Shown here one piece after another: positions 34,862-46,915 of a DNA stretch of 64,000 bases (position 1 is its first letter; each line of letters begins with the position of its first letter). The notes beneath the pieces are model-generated. The model saw only the letters and a list, made by a program, of their open reading frames with translations. It did not search any database and was not told the DNA's origin. Source of the DNA: Cercophora sp. LCS_1 (lineage: Eukaryota; Ascomycota; Sordariomycetes; Sordariales; Lasiosphaeriaceae); the NCBI GenBank assembly GCA_036250225.1, contig JAPZLL010000022.1, positions 186,001 through 250,000 on the forward strand. The letters are read 5' to 3'. The translations under genes and the position numbers were made by a program.

Positions 34862-37022
34862 TGTGAGTGGGCGCGAAGTGGGTGCGACCGTGGGAAAGGG
34901 GAGGGGGTTTTCACAGATAGGAGAGTTGCGATGATGTCTCGATGCAGGTGGGGAGTAGGTAGCTTTGAGGAAAGAATGGACAGTAAGGATATCAGGATTA
35001 TAGAGTTTAGTACCAGGAAGGAAGAATTGGAGAATCTGGGTCGGAAGATGGTTAGTTATAGGGAGCAGAGGGTTTTGTGGCACACTTGATGCCTTGCTGG
35101 GATGGGTGATGGAGGGGCGGAGGGGCAATTCAGCAAGCGGGGTAGGTACCAAGCCCCCAGCAGCCTTTTTGGTCAATTGGAACCCAGGCAGTCGCTTCTG
35201 GGGCCAAGCATGGTGGACCAAGGAAGCTGATTCGGGAACGCTTCCGACAAAGCAAAACTAGGCCGTGACTTACAAAGATGAGGATCAAGAGGGCCACCGA
35301 GAAAACGTGGACCAGGCCGAGCGACGGGCCCTTTGATCCCGTCTTCTTGCCATTGGGTTTTGTGAAGGCATTTTCATCTTTTCGTCCGGCGTCGGAACTG
35401 GGTGGGCGGCCCCTTTGCGCGCTGTTAATCGCGCGTCGCCGCGGGGCGCCTGGAAACCTTGGGGACGACGTCTTGTCGGTTCGAAAAAGCACGCTGATGC
35501 GGATTTGCCGGACCTTGGGCCCCCGTCTGATTTGTTACGGGGCTGCACGCGGGGAACCCTCGGGGCTAATTCCTCGTCAACTCCAGAAAACGGCCCGGCT
35601 CTGGGTAGCGATGACCCATGAACAACTGGCCGATTGCGACAGCCCAAAGTGGAATGCGAAGAGTCTCGTCTGAAATTAGTCTTGCTGAGGATCCAAGGCA
35701 GTGGGTTCAAATCGCGCAGTTCCAGTTCGTCGTCCGCAAATACGCCGAGCGAGGGGGCGGGTGACAATGAGACCCTCAGGCCTTTCAACGCAGGCTGATG
35801 TCACAGTTGTCGTCGGGTTCTCGGATATTGGTCGAAGTCAGCCAGTGACCTCACGTCGGATTCTCGTGCGTCTCAGCGGCTCTCGGTGGTTCGATCCCCC
35901 CAAGCACTTCCGGGTCACGCTGCGGCTTCCCCAGAACAGCAACAATCGAACGCTGTGGTGACGAGTGTCGTGATGCAGGCCTTCCCAGTCAAGAAATCGG
36001 TCCGCGAAGCAGGGAGAGTGTCATCGAACATCAAAAGTATCCACAACGCCAGACACCGTACATGCAAAGACGGCGAGAATGAGGACGAAGGAGAACAACC
36101 GATAAAAACGCCCGTAGCCCTGAGACTATTATAAGAGGCAGTCGGGAGGTGGATATTAGTAGGTGAGGTGATGCGTTCCAGGACTAGAGCAGTCCAGCGG
36201 GGTTTCGTTGAGCGTTTCGACGGTGTCCAGGGGGTGCGACCACTCTCGTTGGAGATGGGAAAGCTGCGGTCAAGTGATCGGGTCCGGATTGGTGGCTAGA
36301 CGGTGCACTTGCTCCCTTGGGAGACGCCAATGCATGCAAGATGCGTCGAGATGCAAGATGAGTGAGGAGAGAAAACGGTGTGTGCGGGCGGTTCTGGAAA
36401 TGTCGGGGAGAGAGGCCTTGCATCCATTGAATAAGGCATTCGCCCTCCTTTTACGCTTCAAGTTCGTTACGTCTCGCTGTCACGAGTGCAACACGACAAT
36501 TGGGTCGGTAATTATAGAGCAATCTCTCGATCTGCGGGATGGAAGGTCAGGGATGACGGGAGGGGCGGACAAGAAATCCTGGTTGTTCGATGAACCTGAA
36601 GATCCCGGCAAAGCAGATGGATGTGGGGGTCCACTGGAACGGCATTTCCTTCCAGCGCGACTCTAGCACACCCGAGGTTGTGACGCAACGGGGATACAAG
36701 AGCGCAGATTCGTGCCTCGGGCAGTGAAACAATCCACGCGTCATTCCTTGGACCCTTCCGTGGAGTTGGCGTAAAGAGGATTACGAGCAGACGCAATTGG
36801 ACAGCGAAGCTCCAAGAGGGAACCCAAGTGGACATTCGCGACACGTGGAATTGACCAACTATGATGATTCGGCATAAATCTACGGTTGGCTAATTTGTCG
36901 CTTGTCAACCTCACCTCGTGTCTCGACATTCATGTCGTCCCGCCCGTGTCGATCTCAGCATTGACATTACCAAAGAAAACCAAAGAACGTCTGGTTGGTA
37001 GGACTCCACTTTGGATGTCAGG
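34862..37022. other. gene-poor stretch upstream of glucokinase
   Basis: About 2.2 kb without a supported gene. The part next to 34862 is presumably the glucokinase promoter and 5' UTR. Frames of 120-170 codons at 35130-35790 lack motifs. Two B-box-like strings (near 35708 and 35891) have no matching A box. Confidence 0.4.
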
Positions 37023-37050
37023 CAAGTTAGTGACAAAAAAATCGGCACAC
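37023..37050. repeat. diverged terminal copy of the 48-kb inverted-repeat element
   Basis: This 28-bp stretch matches 24 of 28 positions of the inner repeat found at 48152-48180 (CAAGT..GTGAC, A7, then CGGCAC). The bases differing from that repeat are T for G, A for G, T for A and A for G, so three of four lose a G:C pair. No inverted partner was found nearby, so it would be a solitary relic. Confidence 0.45.
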
Positions 37051-37742
37051 TGAATCCAACTGCCCGATGCCACCAAGTGACGTAAATTCCAATATGTATC
37101 AACAAAGGATCTCTAGGTTTTTTCAATAATATCTTAGGCGTTAGAATAATAAATGATGCATTAGGATCTTGGATTTACCCCTTTTCAGTGGGCAAATATC
37201 CCTTCAACTTTTTGTATGTGTCGTGGATGAGGATTTGTCAGGGACAACGGCTGTGACTTGATGACTCGATAGACGTATGCAGCCCCATCTCCCAACCCCA
37301 GCTGTTGTCGTTGGACATGTTTTATCAGAAGGTATCAACAATTGGTCTGTATGTGATGTCTCAACGAGTCTGCAGTTTCACGCAGACTTGCGTCGTCTAG
37401 AGAAACAGCCCTTCAGTTGAATCCGGTGGACGGCTTTATCGACTTAAATCGGTGAGTTTTAAAAACAATATGCTAACTAGGGTATAGATTTAGATCGAAG
37501 AGGTATAAGAAGAGGAAAACATGAGCTCTCAGGGATCATACATAAAATCGAAATGAGGCCTCTTTTCCTCTCTTACGATTTACGCTCTCAACAGCCAAGG
37601 GGGCTGAAGGAGCTCTGAAACGGCCGACAGAAGAGGAACGCAGAAGAGGAACCCGATCTCAGGACTCCAATCCTGTGAGTCTATGTCGATCCAGCCCGTG
37701 ATATCAGTACATTCGGGAAGCGGCCTCTACAACCATCCGTTC
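37051..37742. other. intergenic, locally AT-rich
   Basis: Downstream flank of the PAN-type gene (-). It has short AT-rich patches around 37120-37160 and 37440-37560. No gene was recognised. Confidence 0.4.
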
Positions 37743-38755
37743 CTAGGACGTGGGTGTTGGTGTTGATGACGCACTGGACGTCTTCGTCGAGGTATATGTT
37801 CCGTTTGATAAACTGGTAGGAACTGCCGAACCATCAATGAGAACCCCAAAGTTCCAATCTGGGGTCGCTTCGTGCGATTTCTTTAGGTTCTTCTTCATCC
37901 AACAAGTTCCCCTGGCTTTGTTCGTGTCGGTCGGAGGGCCCCATCCAGCACCTGTGCATTCCTCAAGTTGAGCACAGGATTCCATGCATTCGGCGAAGTT
38001 CTGGGAAATGACATGTTCAATGTCCGTGCCTTCGTCGTAACCAGAATAGTCCAAGCCGCAGAGATGGAGGAATTTCTTGCCGTTCGACGCTGTATACTGG
38101 GTGCTGCTGATTCCGGGACACGAGGAGCCCGCCACTGTTACTGTTGGTGCTGCCGATGACGCGGTCGATGTCCCATTATTCGCGCCGGATGAAGGCGATC
38201 TGCGTGTTTTTTGTTAGTCTACATCGCTAATGTGGCAATGGAAGTCGAGGCTCACGTTTTCTCTGAAGAGCTACTTGGCTGGTTGCCAACACCAACGCCG
38301 ACGCCTACACCAACGGCAACTCCAAGCAGAACCAGCCCTCCCAGTCCGAGTAGCAACAGAAATAGGCCTCTCCTGATTCCGCATATTTTTCCTTCGTCGC
38401 TTTTGGGTGGGGGTACAGGTGGGACTTCCAAAGCGGTCGGGTAACCTGTTGGGGTCCCAGGCGTATATTGAGGCGGCACGCCTTGGAACTCTGGGGGAAC
38501 CCAGTATGGTTGGCCTTGTTGTCCGCCCACTACGGGGTATGCATTGTGAGCTAGTGGTGAACTGAATACCGGCTTCTCTAAGTCCTTAGGGTAGGGTTGA
38601 GGAGGGTAGTTGTGATGTTGGACCGGGATGGCCGCTGGTTGGTGGTACACCTCGGGGGCTGGATGCTGGTACACTTCCGGCGCGCTGTGGTCGAGTTCTC
38701 GCATCGGGACGAATTGTTGCTGACTCTGCGGCGTTCCAACCCGTTCCGAGTCCAT
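37743..38755 (-). CDS. single-pass membrane protein with PAN/Apple-type ectodomain
   Basis: Exons 38755-38256 and 38199-37743 give about 318 residues. The N-terminal ~125 residues are Pro/Gln/Tyr-rich, with repeated PEVY-x-x-P units (APEVYQHPAPEVYHQPA) and no signal peptide. After basic CGIRRG comes one transmembrane helix, LFLLLLGLGGLVLLGVAVGV, continued by a Gly-Val run. After a Ser/Thr linker there is a Cys-rich domain with CPGISSTQYTASNGKKFLHL, then CGLDYSG, NFAECMESCAQLEECTGAGW and CWMKKNL, the pattern of fungal PAN_4/Apple-like modules. This would be a type II-like surface protein, N-terminus inside, possibly binding carbohydrate or protein outside. The function is unknown. An in-frame ATG seven codons upstream (38776) is an alternative start. 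Confidence 0.75.
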
Positions 38756-41449
38756 TGCGACCCCCCTTGATGGCATGCGACCCCGAGGTGGTCGCGAGGA
38801 ACAGGACAGTCTTGTTGAAGGGCAGTCAACTTTGACGTAAAAACGCCGTGGCCTGCGAACCCTGGCCAAAAGATACCAAAACGGTTGCAAATGTCATCTT
38901 GCAATCAAAGGATGTGTTGTCTGGTCAATCGGGTGCTTGGGTCGATCTGTAAGTAAGCAGCCATGTTGGCGGGATAGCTTCAGGGGGTCTTGATAAAAGC
39001 AGGCACTTAAAATTGGGTGGGTAATATGGTCAGATCCGCTGATTTTCTGTCATGCTGAACTGCTGCAAGAGGCTTGTTCGATCTTTCCTTGAAATACCCC
39101 TCTGTGCCTCATCGGAATCGCAAGCAACGCTCTTCGTTGTCGAAGATCCCCCCCCCCCCCCCGGTCTTCACTCGAGCCATGGCCCCATGTCAGCGCTTCG
39201 GAGGTAAAAAGCGGAAGCAACAGCCGACTTCAATGTCGGATCGCGGCGGTTTTATCTTCCTCTCTTGAGGAAAACAACCTGCAAGATCCCAATATTCGCA
39301 CTCATAAACAAGTGTTGTGCAGGGGAACACACGAGCGCCAACGGGTTACACTACTCCAGGCTGGTGGTGAGCGAGGACCGGACGGGAAGTCAAACCACCT
39401 GCCGTCTCCAACTTCAAGTTTCCAACTCGACCTTGCCTCTTCGTCTTGAGGCACCGAATGATTTCGTCTTGCAAGCAAAGGACATAGATGCATCGTTCAT
39501 CGGATGACTTAGAATCCCCTTCACTCACCTGGTGGCTCTGATACCTCGTCGATGTGACAGATGAAACGCTCGTCTCAGGCTCTCATCATCAGCATAAATG
39601 GTTTCTTGGTAACCTCTTGCCGATTGAAAACCGAAATGACGATAGTTGTAACAGAGGTTGAACTTTGAGACTAGGGGTGACCAAATTTGAAGAGACACCT
39701 TGTACACCGTGTGTGAACAACAAGCACGCGTGAACACCCGGACGGCGGAGTTGAAGATGTTGGCTATCGCTGAGGGATCGGTTTCACATCGGTGCTGTCC
39801 GCATCAAGGTATTCCCCAGCATGACAAACAGCCGGATAATGCCTGTCCTGCCCTTGGGTAGGTACAGCACCTGAGCTCTCTGTTCGTGTTCGACAGCGGG
39901 AGGGAAGCCGTTCAAATGAAGTGTCGTCATTCCGGAGCGGCTTCGCTCGGTATCTTCCATGCCGGCCATCTGGCAGTTGGCACGCGGGCGGCTGAGTCGC
40001 TGGGAATGTCGGGACCGAGAGAGCCGACCTTGATGCCACCGCTGGGCCGTTGCCAATTGGCTGGAGCGCCGCACATCGCGGGAAAGATGGGGCACAGCCG
40101 CTCGCGACTACTCAGCCACAACCCCAATACGACGCCAAGTCCAGTCCTACCCTAGGGGTGAGAAAGTCCTAGGTAAGGTAGGCATGCGTTTGGGCCTAGT
40201 TCAGGCACGCATCGAGTGATTCCAAAGACCTACCGGGACGCCGCATGTCACTGACAGCTTATCGGATGGCACAAGAGACCCCCGACTGTCCTGATCAGTA
40301 TTTTTAGCCCCTTCAGCAGAGAGCATGTTGCACCAGCGCCTCGAGTTTTGATCTGGAGATACTGCACCGTGGTGGTGCTCCTTGTCGTTGATTCTCACAA
40401 ACTGCAATTGAAGTGGGTTCATTCGGGCAGCTGCGAGCGAGGGTGGGGCCAACCCCACCGTTGCTCCGCGTCCTGTGGTTGAAAATCGACGAAATACGGA
40501 TACGGCCTCAGAGCTACCGGCGTGTTTTGATCCAAGCAGATCCATATGTGTCCTCAGGCCATGCGAGATCTGGGTAACAGCAGTGATGCAACCCTCTAGC
40601 TTTGCCAGCCTCGGTGGTTGAGCAGTTGATCTTGGGGCATCCATGGCACCAGCGTCTCCTGGTGTTCGCCCTGGTGGAACAAACCTGTGGGACATGTTGG
40701 GACTGATTGGGAGGCTCCATGAGACTAGGCCGCAAGGAGCATGCTGTCAGCGCAGCAGCCCCAAAGTCCTCTGCACCTAAAAGACGTCAGACTCTTGTTC
40801 CTGGTGCGGCGCCATGTCACGCCTGATGAGGTTCTGGATAGATTCCGTCGATCAATTGCTATCTTGACCTGATTTAAGACTTTGAACAGCTCCCGTGTCG
40901 TCTCTAATCTAACCGACTTTGGGGGCTGCCGCTATTCCATTGATAGGGAAAAACATCAACCTCGACGTTTGCAACCCAAGCAGGAGAACAGACCCTTCCC
41001 CTCCCCCGCTCGATGCCCGCTGCCCCCTGGAGCGCTGCTCAGCCTTACACCAAGCTTTGCTGGTCTGTGCACAAGAGGAATAAGCCACCCTCCAATCCGC
41101 GCGCCCGTCGCCCCGCCTGGTCTCCAGTCCCCGGTCTCCAGTCTTCATCCTTGTCGCTCGCATCCGTGGAAGCCCTCCACCCCGTCTCCCAAAGCAAGCC
41201 AGCAAGCAGTGCGACGGCCCCCGCCTCACCATCTGCCCGCCCAGCTGCTCCTTACCCGCGCTCCGTTGTTTCCAATCTCGACCCAGACCTGCCAGAGAAG
41301 CGATCCGTTGCTGCGTCCTACCCAATTTTCCTCCCCCCCCCAAATCAGCTCAGCCGCCCGCTCGCTCTTCAGGTTCCTTTGCCGCCGTTTCCCTCTTAGG
41401 TCGCCGCCCGCCCTCGCCCGCCCTCTTCCCCCAGATTCTTTCTCTCTTA
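38756..41449. other. gene-poor stretch upstream of Hsp70-like gene
   Basis: 2.7 kb with no supported gene. It contains a C15 tract (39148-39162). A 164-codon minus frame at 40201-40695 was examined and not accepted. The last ~450 bases are strongly pyrimidine-rich and are probably promoter and 5' UTR of the Hsp70-like gene. Confidence 0.4.
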
Positions 41450-43862
41450 ATGAGCTCTATCAACTCCCGCCTGAAAGGGTTTGGCTTTCGTAAGCGAACA
41501 TCGACGGCTAGCATACAAAGTCCCGACCTGCCACAGAATCGGACCCCGCCACCTGGTGGTGCCCCTCAAATACCGCCGCTCTTCCCCTCCCGCCCAGGGC
41601 CCGCCCCCTCGATTGCTTCCACATCCTCGCAACAGAGCGTCCAAATGAACCATCCGGGCGCTGGTCCACGACCGCCTAGCTACTCCGCCAACAACTATCC
41701 TCCAGGCCCTCCCGGTCCCGTCGGTCGCACCAGTCCTCTGGCCGGTCAAGGCCCTGCACGCACCCCGCCTTCGCAAATGGTCGGTGGTCCTCCGCCCATC
41801 AACACCGGCGGCCCGCCCGCCGGCTACCCCCCGCCGGTCATGGGCGGTGGTCCTCCTCCCCTCCCCGGCGGTCCTCCGGGCTACGCTGGCGCTCCGGGCT
41901 ATCCCCCGCCCCCTCCCCAGCCAACGGGTCCCGTTGCGCCATATGCCCGCAACACCGCGGCCGAGGTCGAGGGCAACAGTAGGAGCAAAGCCCAGCTGAT
42001 CGTCGGTATCGACTTTGTAGGTGACCTGCTTGCGAGCGCCATGTCTGCACACGCATAGTTCTAACGCAACGCACAGGGCACTACGTTCTCCGGCGTGGCC
42101 TTTGCCTTTGCCACAAATAACGAGGCCAAGGAGGATATCATCACTGAGTGGCCCGGTGCCGGTTCATACACAAAGCAAAAAGTTCGTAGAACACGAGACA
42201 CCCCACAGGGCACACAACTAACCCGCGTTACTCGTAGATTCCGACTGTGCTGTACTACGACCAGTACCAAAAGGTAGTGGGTTGGGGCCCCGATATTGCC
42301 GATGCCCTCGCTCCTACTGGGTACCCCAAGCCAGGCGTGCAGAAGGTCGAGTGGTTCAAGCTTCAGCTGATGTTGTCGGGCAACACATATATCGACCCCA
42401 TCAATCTGCCGCCCCTTCCCCCAGGAAAGTCGGAGATTGACGTGGCCGCCGATTACCTGTTCAAGCTCCGTCAAGCCATGCGAGCAGCCCTTCAGAAGAC
42501 GCTGGGTGAGGTGTTTAATCGCGAGGAGAGGAATATCCGGTACTATTTGACCGTGCCCGCTATTTGGAACGATGCTGGAAAGGCGGCCACAAGAGCCGCT
42601 GCCATCCAGGCTGGCTTCCTCCGCGACGAGAACGACAATCGCTTGACGCTTGTCAGCGAACCCGAAGCCGCAGCGCTGTTCTGCTCCAAGACTGGACTGC
42701 TCAATATTAAGGTGCATGATGCGGTCCTGATTGTGGATTGTGGTGGCGGCACTGTCGATCTTATCGCCTATGAAGTCGAGGACGAGAACCCTTTTACCGT
42801 AGCCGAGTGCACGGCTGGCTCAGGCGACTCATGCGGCTCAACGGCCCTGAACCGCAACTTCAGCAACATCCTCCGCACAAAGATCAGGAAGATGAAGCTC
42901 CCCGACGGTTCCAAGACTGCCGGTCGCGTCTACGCCAAGTGCATCATGGACTTTGAGAACAGAATCAAGGCTGATTTCAGGAACAACGGCCAGAAGTGGG
43001 CTGTCGACGTTGGCATCGAGGCAGAATTCCCAGAAGCAGGCATCGAGGAAGGGTACATGACATTCACCAACGAGGAGATCCTTCAGTGCTTCGAGCCCGT
43101 CGTCAACCGAATTCTCGAGCTCGTCCGCAACCAGATCATCGCCATCCAGGCCCAAAACCGAACACTTCAGAACATCCTGGTCGTGGGCGGTTTCGGTGCT
43201 TCCGAGTACCTCTTCCAGCAAATCAAGCTCCATGTCCCGCCCCAGTTTCAGTCCAAGGTTGTTCGTCCAATGGACTCGGTCGCTGCTATCGTCAAGGGTG
43301 CTGTGACGGCTGGTATCACGGAGCGGGTTGTCACTCACCGTGTGGCCCGTCGCCACTATCTCATGGCCACTCTCCAGCCCTTCAAGGAGGGGTACCACCC
43401 CGAAGCGTACCGTGTTCCCTCGCTCGACGGTAAAGATCGCTGCAAGTTCACACGGCAAATCTTTGTGCAGAAGGGTCAGAAGGTCAAGATTGGCGAGCCC
43501 GTCAAGGTCTCCTTCTTCCGCCAAGTCGCCCCTGGAGCCACCCTTATGTACGAGGATATCCTCTATGCATGCGATGACGATGTCTGCCCAGAGTATACCA
43601 AGGATCCCAGTATGTGTTTTTTTCCGGCTGAAATATATAATCGACGCTAACTGGTACTGTAGGAATCAAGGAAGTTGTCACACTCACCTCAGACCTGTCA
43701 AGAAAAAATCTAGAAAAGGACTTTGAGCGGATGGACACCCCCCAGGGTACCTTCTATCGTGTCTACTTCGACATCTACCTGACACTGGACGGTTCGGAGT
43801 TCAGCGCCGAGCTCGTATGCCAGGGAGAGGTTATGGGTCGCTGCCGTGCTAGGTTCAGATAA
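41450..43862 (+). CDS. HSPA12-like Hsp70 family ATPase
   Basis: Divergent Hsp70-type actin-fold ATPase of the group widespread in filamentous fungi and related to animal HSPA12. Exons 41450-42016, 42077-42181, 42238-43609 and 43663-43862 give 747 residues. The first ~180 residues are a Pro/Gly-rich disordered tail. The ATPase motifs follow: IVGIDFGTTFSGVAFAF (phosphate 1, interrupted by intron 1 between Phe and Gly), VLIVDCGGGTVDLIAYEV (phosphate 2) and NILVVGGFGASEYLFQQI (adenosine). After the nucleotide-binding domain there is a short beta-type end, without the classical EEVD tail or a full substrate-binding lid. Client and partners are unknown. Intron 2 begins GTTCGT, a less common donor. 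Homology to the family is clear; chaperone function is inferred. Confidence 0.88.
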
Positions 43863-44946
43863 AGACGGATATATGGCGGAGTTGTCGGGTTTTACTTTTT
43901 TCCGCATCGGATCTCTAATGATACCTCTTGATTAAGCACAGTATGAGCGACAAGCGTGGCTACTGAAATGAATGGGGTTGTATCTGCTGAGGGAGATGAT
44001 GACTATTGGATCCAAGTGTGGAAAAAGGGGCAGTATGAGGCTGGCAGGCCATACTGAGTTGATTGGGCACAGTACCCGCCTCGGGATTTCGGAGGCAGTC
44101 AGCTTTGGGGGAATCTTCAAAGACTTCTTATGGGCAGTTGAAGACACGGGCATGTAGCTCGCTTCCACGTGAGGTTCGATAGAAAACATTGTTTTGATCA
44201 AGCCACCCACTCGCCGTTTCTTAGGGAAATGGACGACCCAAAGGGTCTGGTTATGCTCATACTTATACTTTTGGCTCATAGCAAACGTTCCAAGACACAT
44301 GGGAGATCATGGCTGCCTTAGGTCGGGGATTGGTGTAAGTGGGGTGGCCCGAGCCGATCCCGGCTGCCAGGTTCCTGCGTCATTGCCCCTTCCAAGTCTT
44401 GCCTCGTTCCCGGTCTTGTTGCAACAACGAGTGGCATTCGCTGCCTCCTCGCCTACCACGCGGGTATTTCTTGCCTCTTGCAGCTTGAACCGAGTGGAAA
44501 GCTTGATTCCTGTTTCTGTGCACGTCGGCGAAAGCCAAGATCGCTTTCGTCAAATGCTCTTGCCCATGTTCAGCAGCACTCTCTCAACCACCACCAGTCT
44601 TCCTCCCGTATTCCCTTGGTTGATACCTTGGATTTGTAGCCTTGACCGTGCATTCATACCCTTATACTGCTACCTCCTTATCACTTTCAACGACGTCTCC
44701 TACATTCCCCTTCCCTATAGTTTGCCTCAGCCGACTTACTAGGCCAGTGACTCGTGACCTTACCTCTCTCAAAGGTCGGGACGGGTCTTTGCCGCCCCAA
44801 TAATGTCTGCTACCCGAAGAGCTCGAAACGACGGCAAGATCAAAAGTCGAGATAACATGCATAGCGTCAGCGTCTCAGTTGAAGCTAGGGGACGGCAAAA
44901 AGTATGGTCGCTGGCCACACTCCTTGACCAGTGTGCAAGGATATTT
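43863..44946. other. intergenic, no gene
   Basis: 3' flank of the Hsp70-like gene and the unresolved 5' region of the thaumatin-like gene. The stretch 44380-44740 is pyrimidine-rich, like fungal promoters. An undetected 5' exon of the thaumatin-like gene could lie here. Confidence 0.4.
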
Positions 44947-46168
44947 ATGCTGCGATGTCTCTTTCAGTTACCAGTTACTCGAGCTCAGCATATGAAGTGG
45001 CCAAACGTAACGTCGGAAAATAGCACGGAGACTCCCATCCCGATCATCATCACCAACGGCTGCTCCGAGATGCTATGGCCCGGCATCGGCACCCAGAATG
45101 GAAAGGGTCCAGGGACCGGTGGATTTGCTCTCGAAGCGGGAGAGACGAAGACGTTGTTTGTTGCTTCGAATTGGCAGGGGAGAGTCTGGGGACGCACAAA
45201 CTGTTCGTTCAACGACGACGGCACGGGCCCGGTCAATCTCAATGGGGTCAATGGGGCTGGCGCAGCTTGCATGACGGGGGACTGCTTCGGTATGCTCAAC
45301 TGCCAATTCACGGTACGTCTCGCGTGCCCTTGGTACTCAACCAGGAGGGCCAACTGATGTGATGCGTTTGTAGGGCCAAGTCCCCACCACACTCGCCGAG
45401 TTCAACCTTGTCGGCGGCACCTATGGCAACCAAACCTTCTACGATATCTCCCTCGTGGATGGATACAACCTGCCTATGGCCATCGTCTTCCACCCAAGCA
45501 CAAACACCAGTTACATCCCTCCCAACCTCACAAACTGCGCCTGTATCGCATCATCGGGCTACCTCGCCGAGCCCGCTAGATCTGGACTCGTCTACAGTCC
45601 CAACGCATCGTTTCCGATACCGTGGGAGTCTGCCCAAACCAACAACACGGTAGCTAGTTGGTGCCCCTGGGATCTCCAAGAGTACCCCCCTTCCAAACCC
45701 GGCGATGGGATTTACCCTTATCCAGACGACAACATCCAGCGCCCTGTGTTCGACCCATGCTACTCGGCTTGCTCGTCTACTGGCGACCCTCGGGATTGTT
45801 GTACGGGCGACTTCAACAACCCGGACAAGTGTGCACCAAGCTTGTACAGCCAGCAAGCCAAGGCAGTGTGCCCGGACGCTTATAGCTACGCCTACGATGA
45901 CCAAACGAGCACATTTATCATTCCATCTGGGGGCGGTTGGGAGATTGTGTTTTGTCCCAAGGGGCGAAGCACAAACATTCTCGAAATATTTGGGGATGAG
46001 CTGAGAATTGTGGGTTCGGGTGGTCGGGTCTCACCAGATATGCTCACTCGACTGACTGATAGAAACTTTATTGAGCGAGAAGTGAAGAGCAGCGGCGTTC
46101 GGGTGATACCGTTCCTGTGCACGATGGCGATCGGGGCGTTGGTGATTACGGCAGCTGTGTTTTGTTGA
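44947..46168 (+). CDS. thaumatin-like protein with hydrophobic C-terminus
   Basis: Extracellular thaumatin-like protein; fungal members are thought to act on wall glucans. Exons 44947-45312 and 45374-46168 give 386 residues from the chosen start. The family signature is clear: GAACMTGDCFGMLNC after WQGRVWGRTNCSF, then CYSACSSTGDPRDCCTGDF and CPDAYSYAYDDQTSTF, FCP near the end, with many paired cysteines and N-glycosylation sites. The C-terminus VIPFLCTMAIGALVITAAVF is hydrophobic, suggesting a GPI signal or membrane tail. The start is uncertain: MLRCLFQLPVTRAQH at 44947 is only a weak signal peptide, the frame stays open to 44803, and an upstream exon may supply a better one. The intron is 61 nt. 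Confidence 0.82.
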
Positions 46169-46460
46169 GGATGTTGTGGGCGGCGTTTGCGTTGGCTATT
46201 GATACCCCGGCGGATTGACAAGAGGTTGTTAGCTTTTGCGGGCGTGGTAGAGTGGTATACCCGTTCCGAGACGAATTTCTGTTTAAGGGGGTGTCGACTG
46301 TTCATACACATACCCTAGGATAAGTAACTTTGCCCTACCCCTGGTTCCCTTGTCCGCGATCATGTTGGTTACCGGAACCATACGAAATAGAGCCTAAAAT
46401 TTGAGCAAAAATAGAGGTGAAGAGCCTGAGGAGACAGGAGGGCGATGGGGGGGGGGGAAT

Positions 46461-46635
46461 GCAAAAGCTCAGGCCCCGGTGCGGTTCCTGAAACTGTCGA
46501 CCACGCCGCCGAGTAGAATCGAACCTGGGACCTTACGAAACCGTTTGTGGCATACCACGCATGCGCACAGGGACGTTTTCTGGTTGGCTGTGTGAGCGAG
46601 GCGACGCTCACTACCGCTCGGCCAAGACGTCCCTC
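46461..46635 (-). ncRNA. tRNA-like Pol III element, copy 2
   Basis: On the minus strand an A-box-like TGGCCGAGCGG (46624-46614) precedes a B-box GGTTCGATTC (46525-46516) by 88 nt. The element ends CCTGAGC followed by TTTT (46466-46463). Between the boxes, GTGAGCG pairs perfectly with CGCTCAC, and TTGGC before it pairs with GCCAA after it, so the 5' part folds as a long hairpin. The corresponding segment of the copy at 27335-27465 can form a weaker version of the same hairpin. The shared words TTCGTAAG, AGGTTCGATTCT and CTGAGCTTTTG show that the two are related. No normal anticodon arm or T stem is found. An 11-G tract lies just past the terminator. Confidence 0.5.
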
Positions 46636-46915
46636 TTGGTGAGTCCAACTTGACAAGACCTCCGCGGATCTAGTACATATAGTACCAGAGTCGTCCACAC
46701 AGGTACCCGTCGCCTCCATGCAACTCTTCCACGCCCCGCGCACATCACCAAAGCCAGTGCTTGTATGGTGCACTGTACCTTTGCAAAGAGAAAAAATCCC
46801 ATCACATTGCTTTCCTAGCGCTCTCAGTACGTAAACCCACGCATTCCAAAGCCATTCCCGGTTGGAATCCTCGATTTCCTCAACAGCCACACCCACACCC
46901 GACATCACCATCCTC
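46636..46915. other. 3' flank of ankyrin gene
   Basis: 280 bases between the tRNA-like element and the ankyrin gene stop codon. No gene was recognised. Confidence 0.4.

Noticed and set aside
35885..35905. B-box-like GGTTCGATCCC on the + strand
   Set aside because: No A box or terminator at a suitable distance and no cloverleaf, unlike the two elements reported.
40201..40695. 164-codon minus frame with a helix resembling the end of a Zn2Cys6 regulator
   Set aside because: Similarity is only an impression; there is no zinc cluster, no adjacent exon and no confirming motif.
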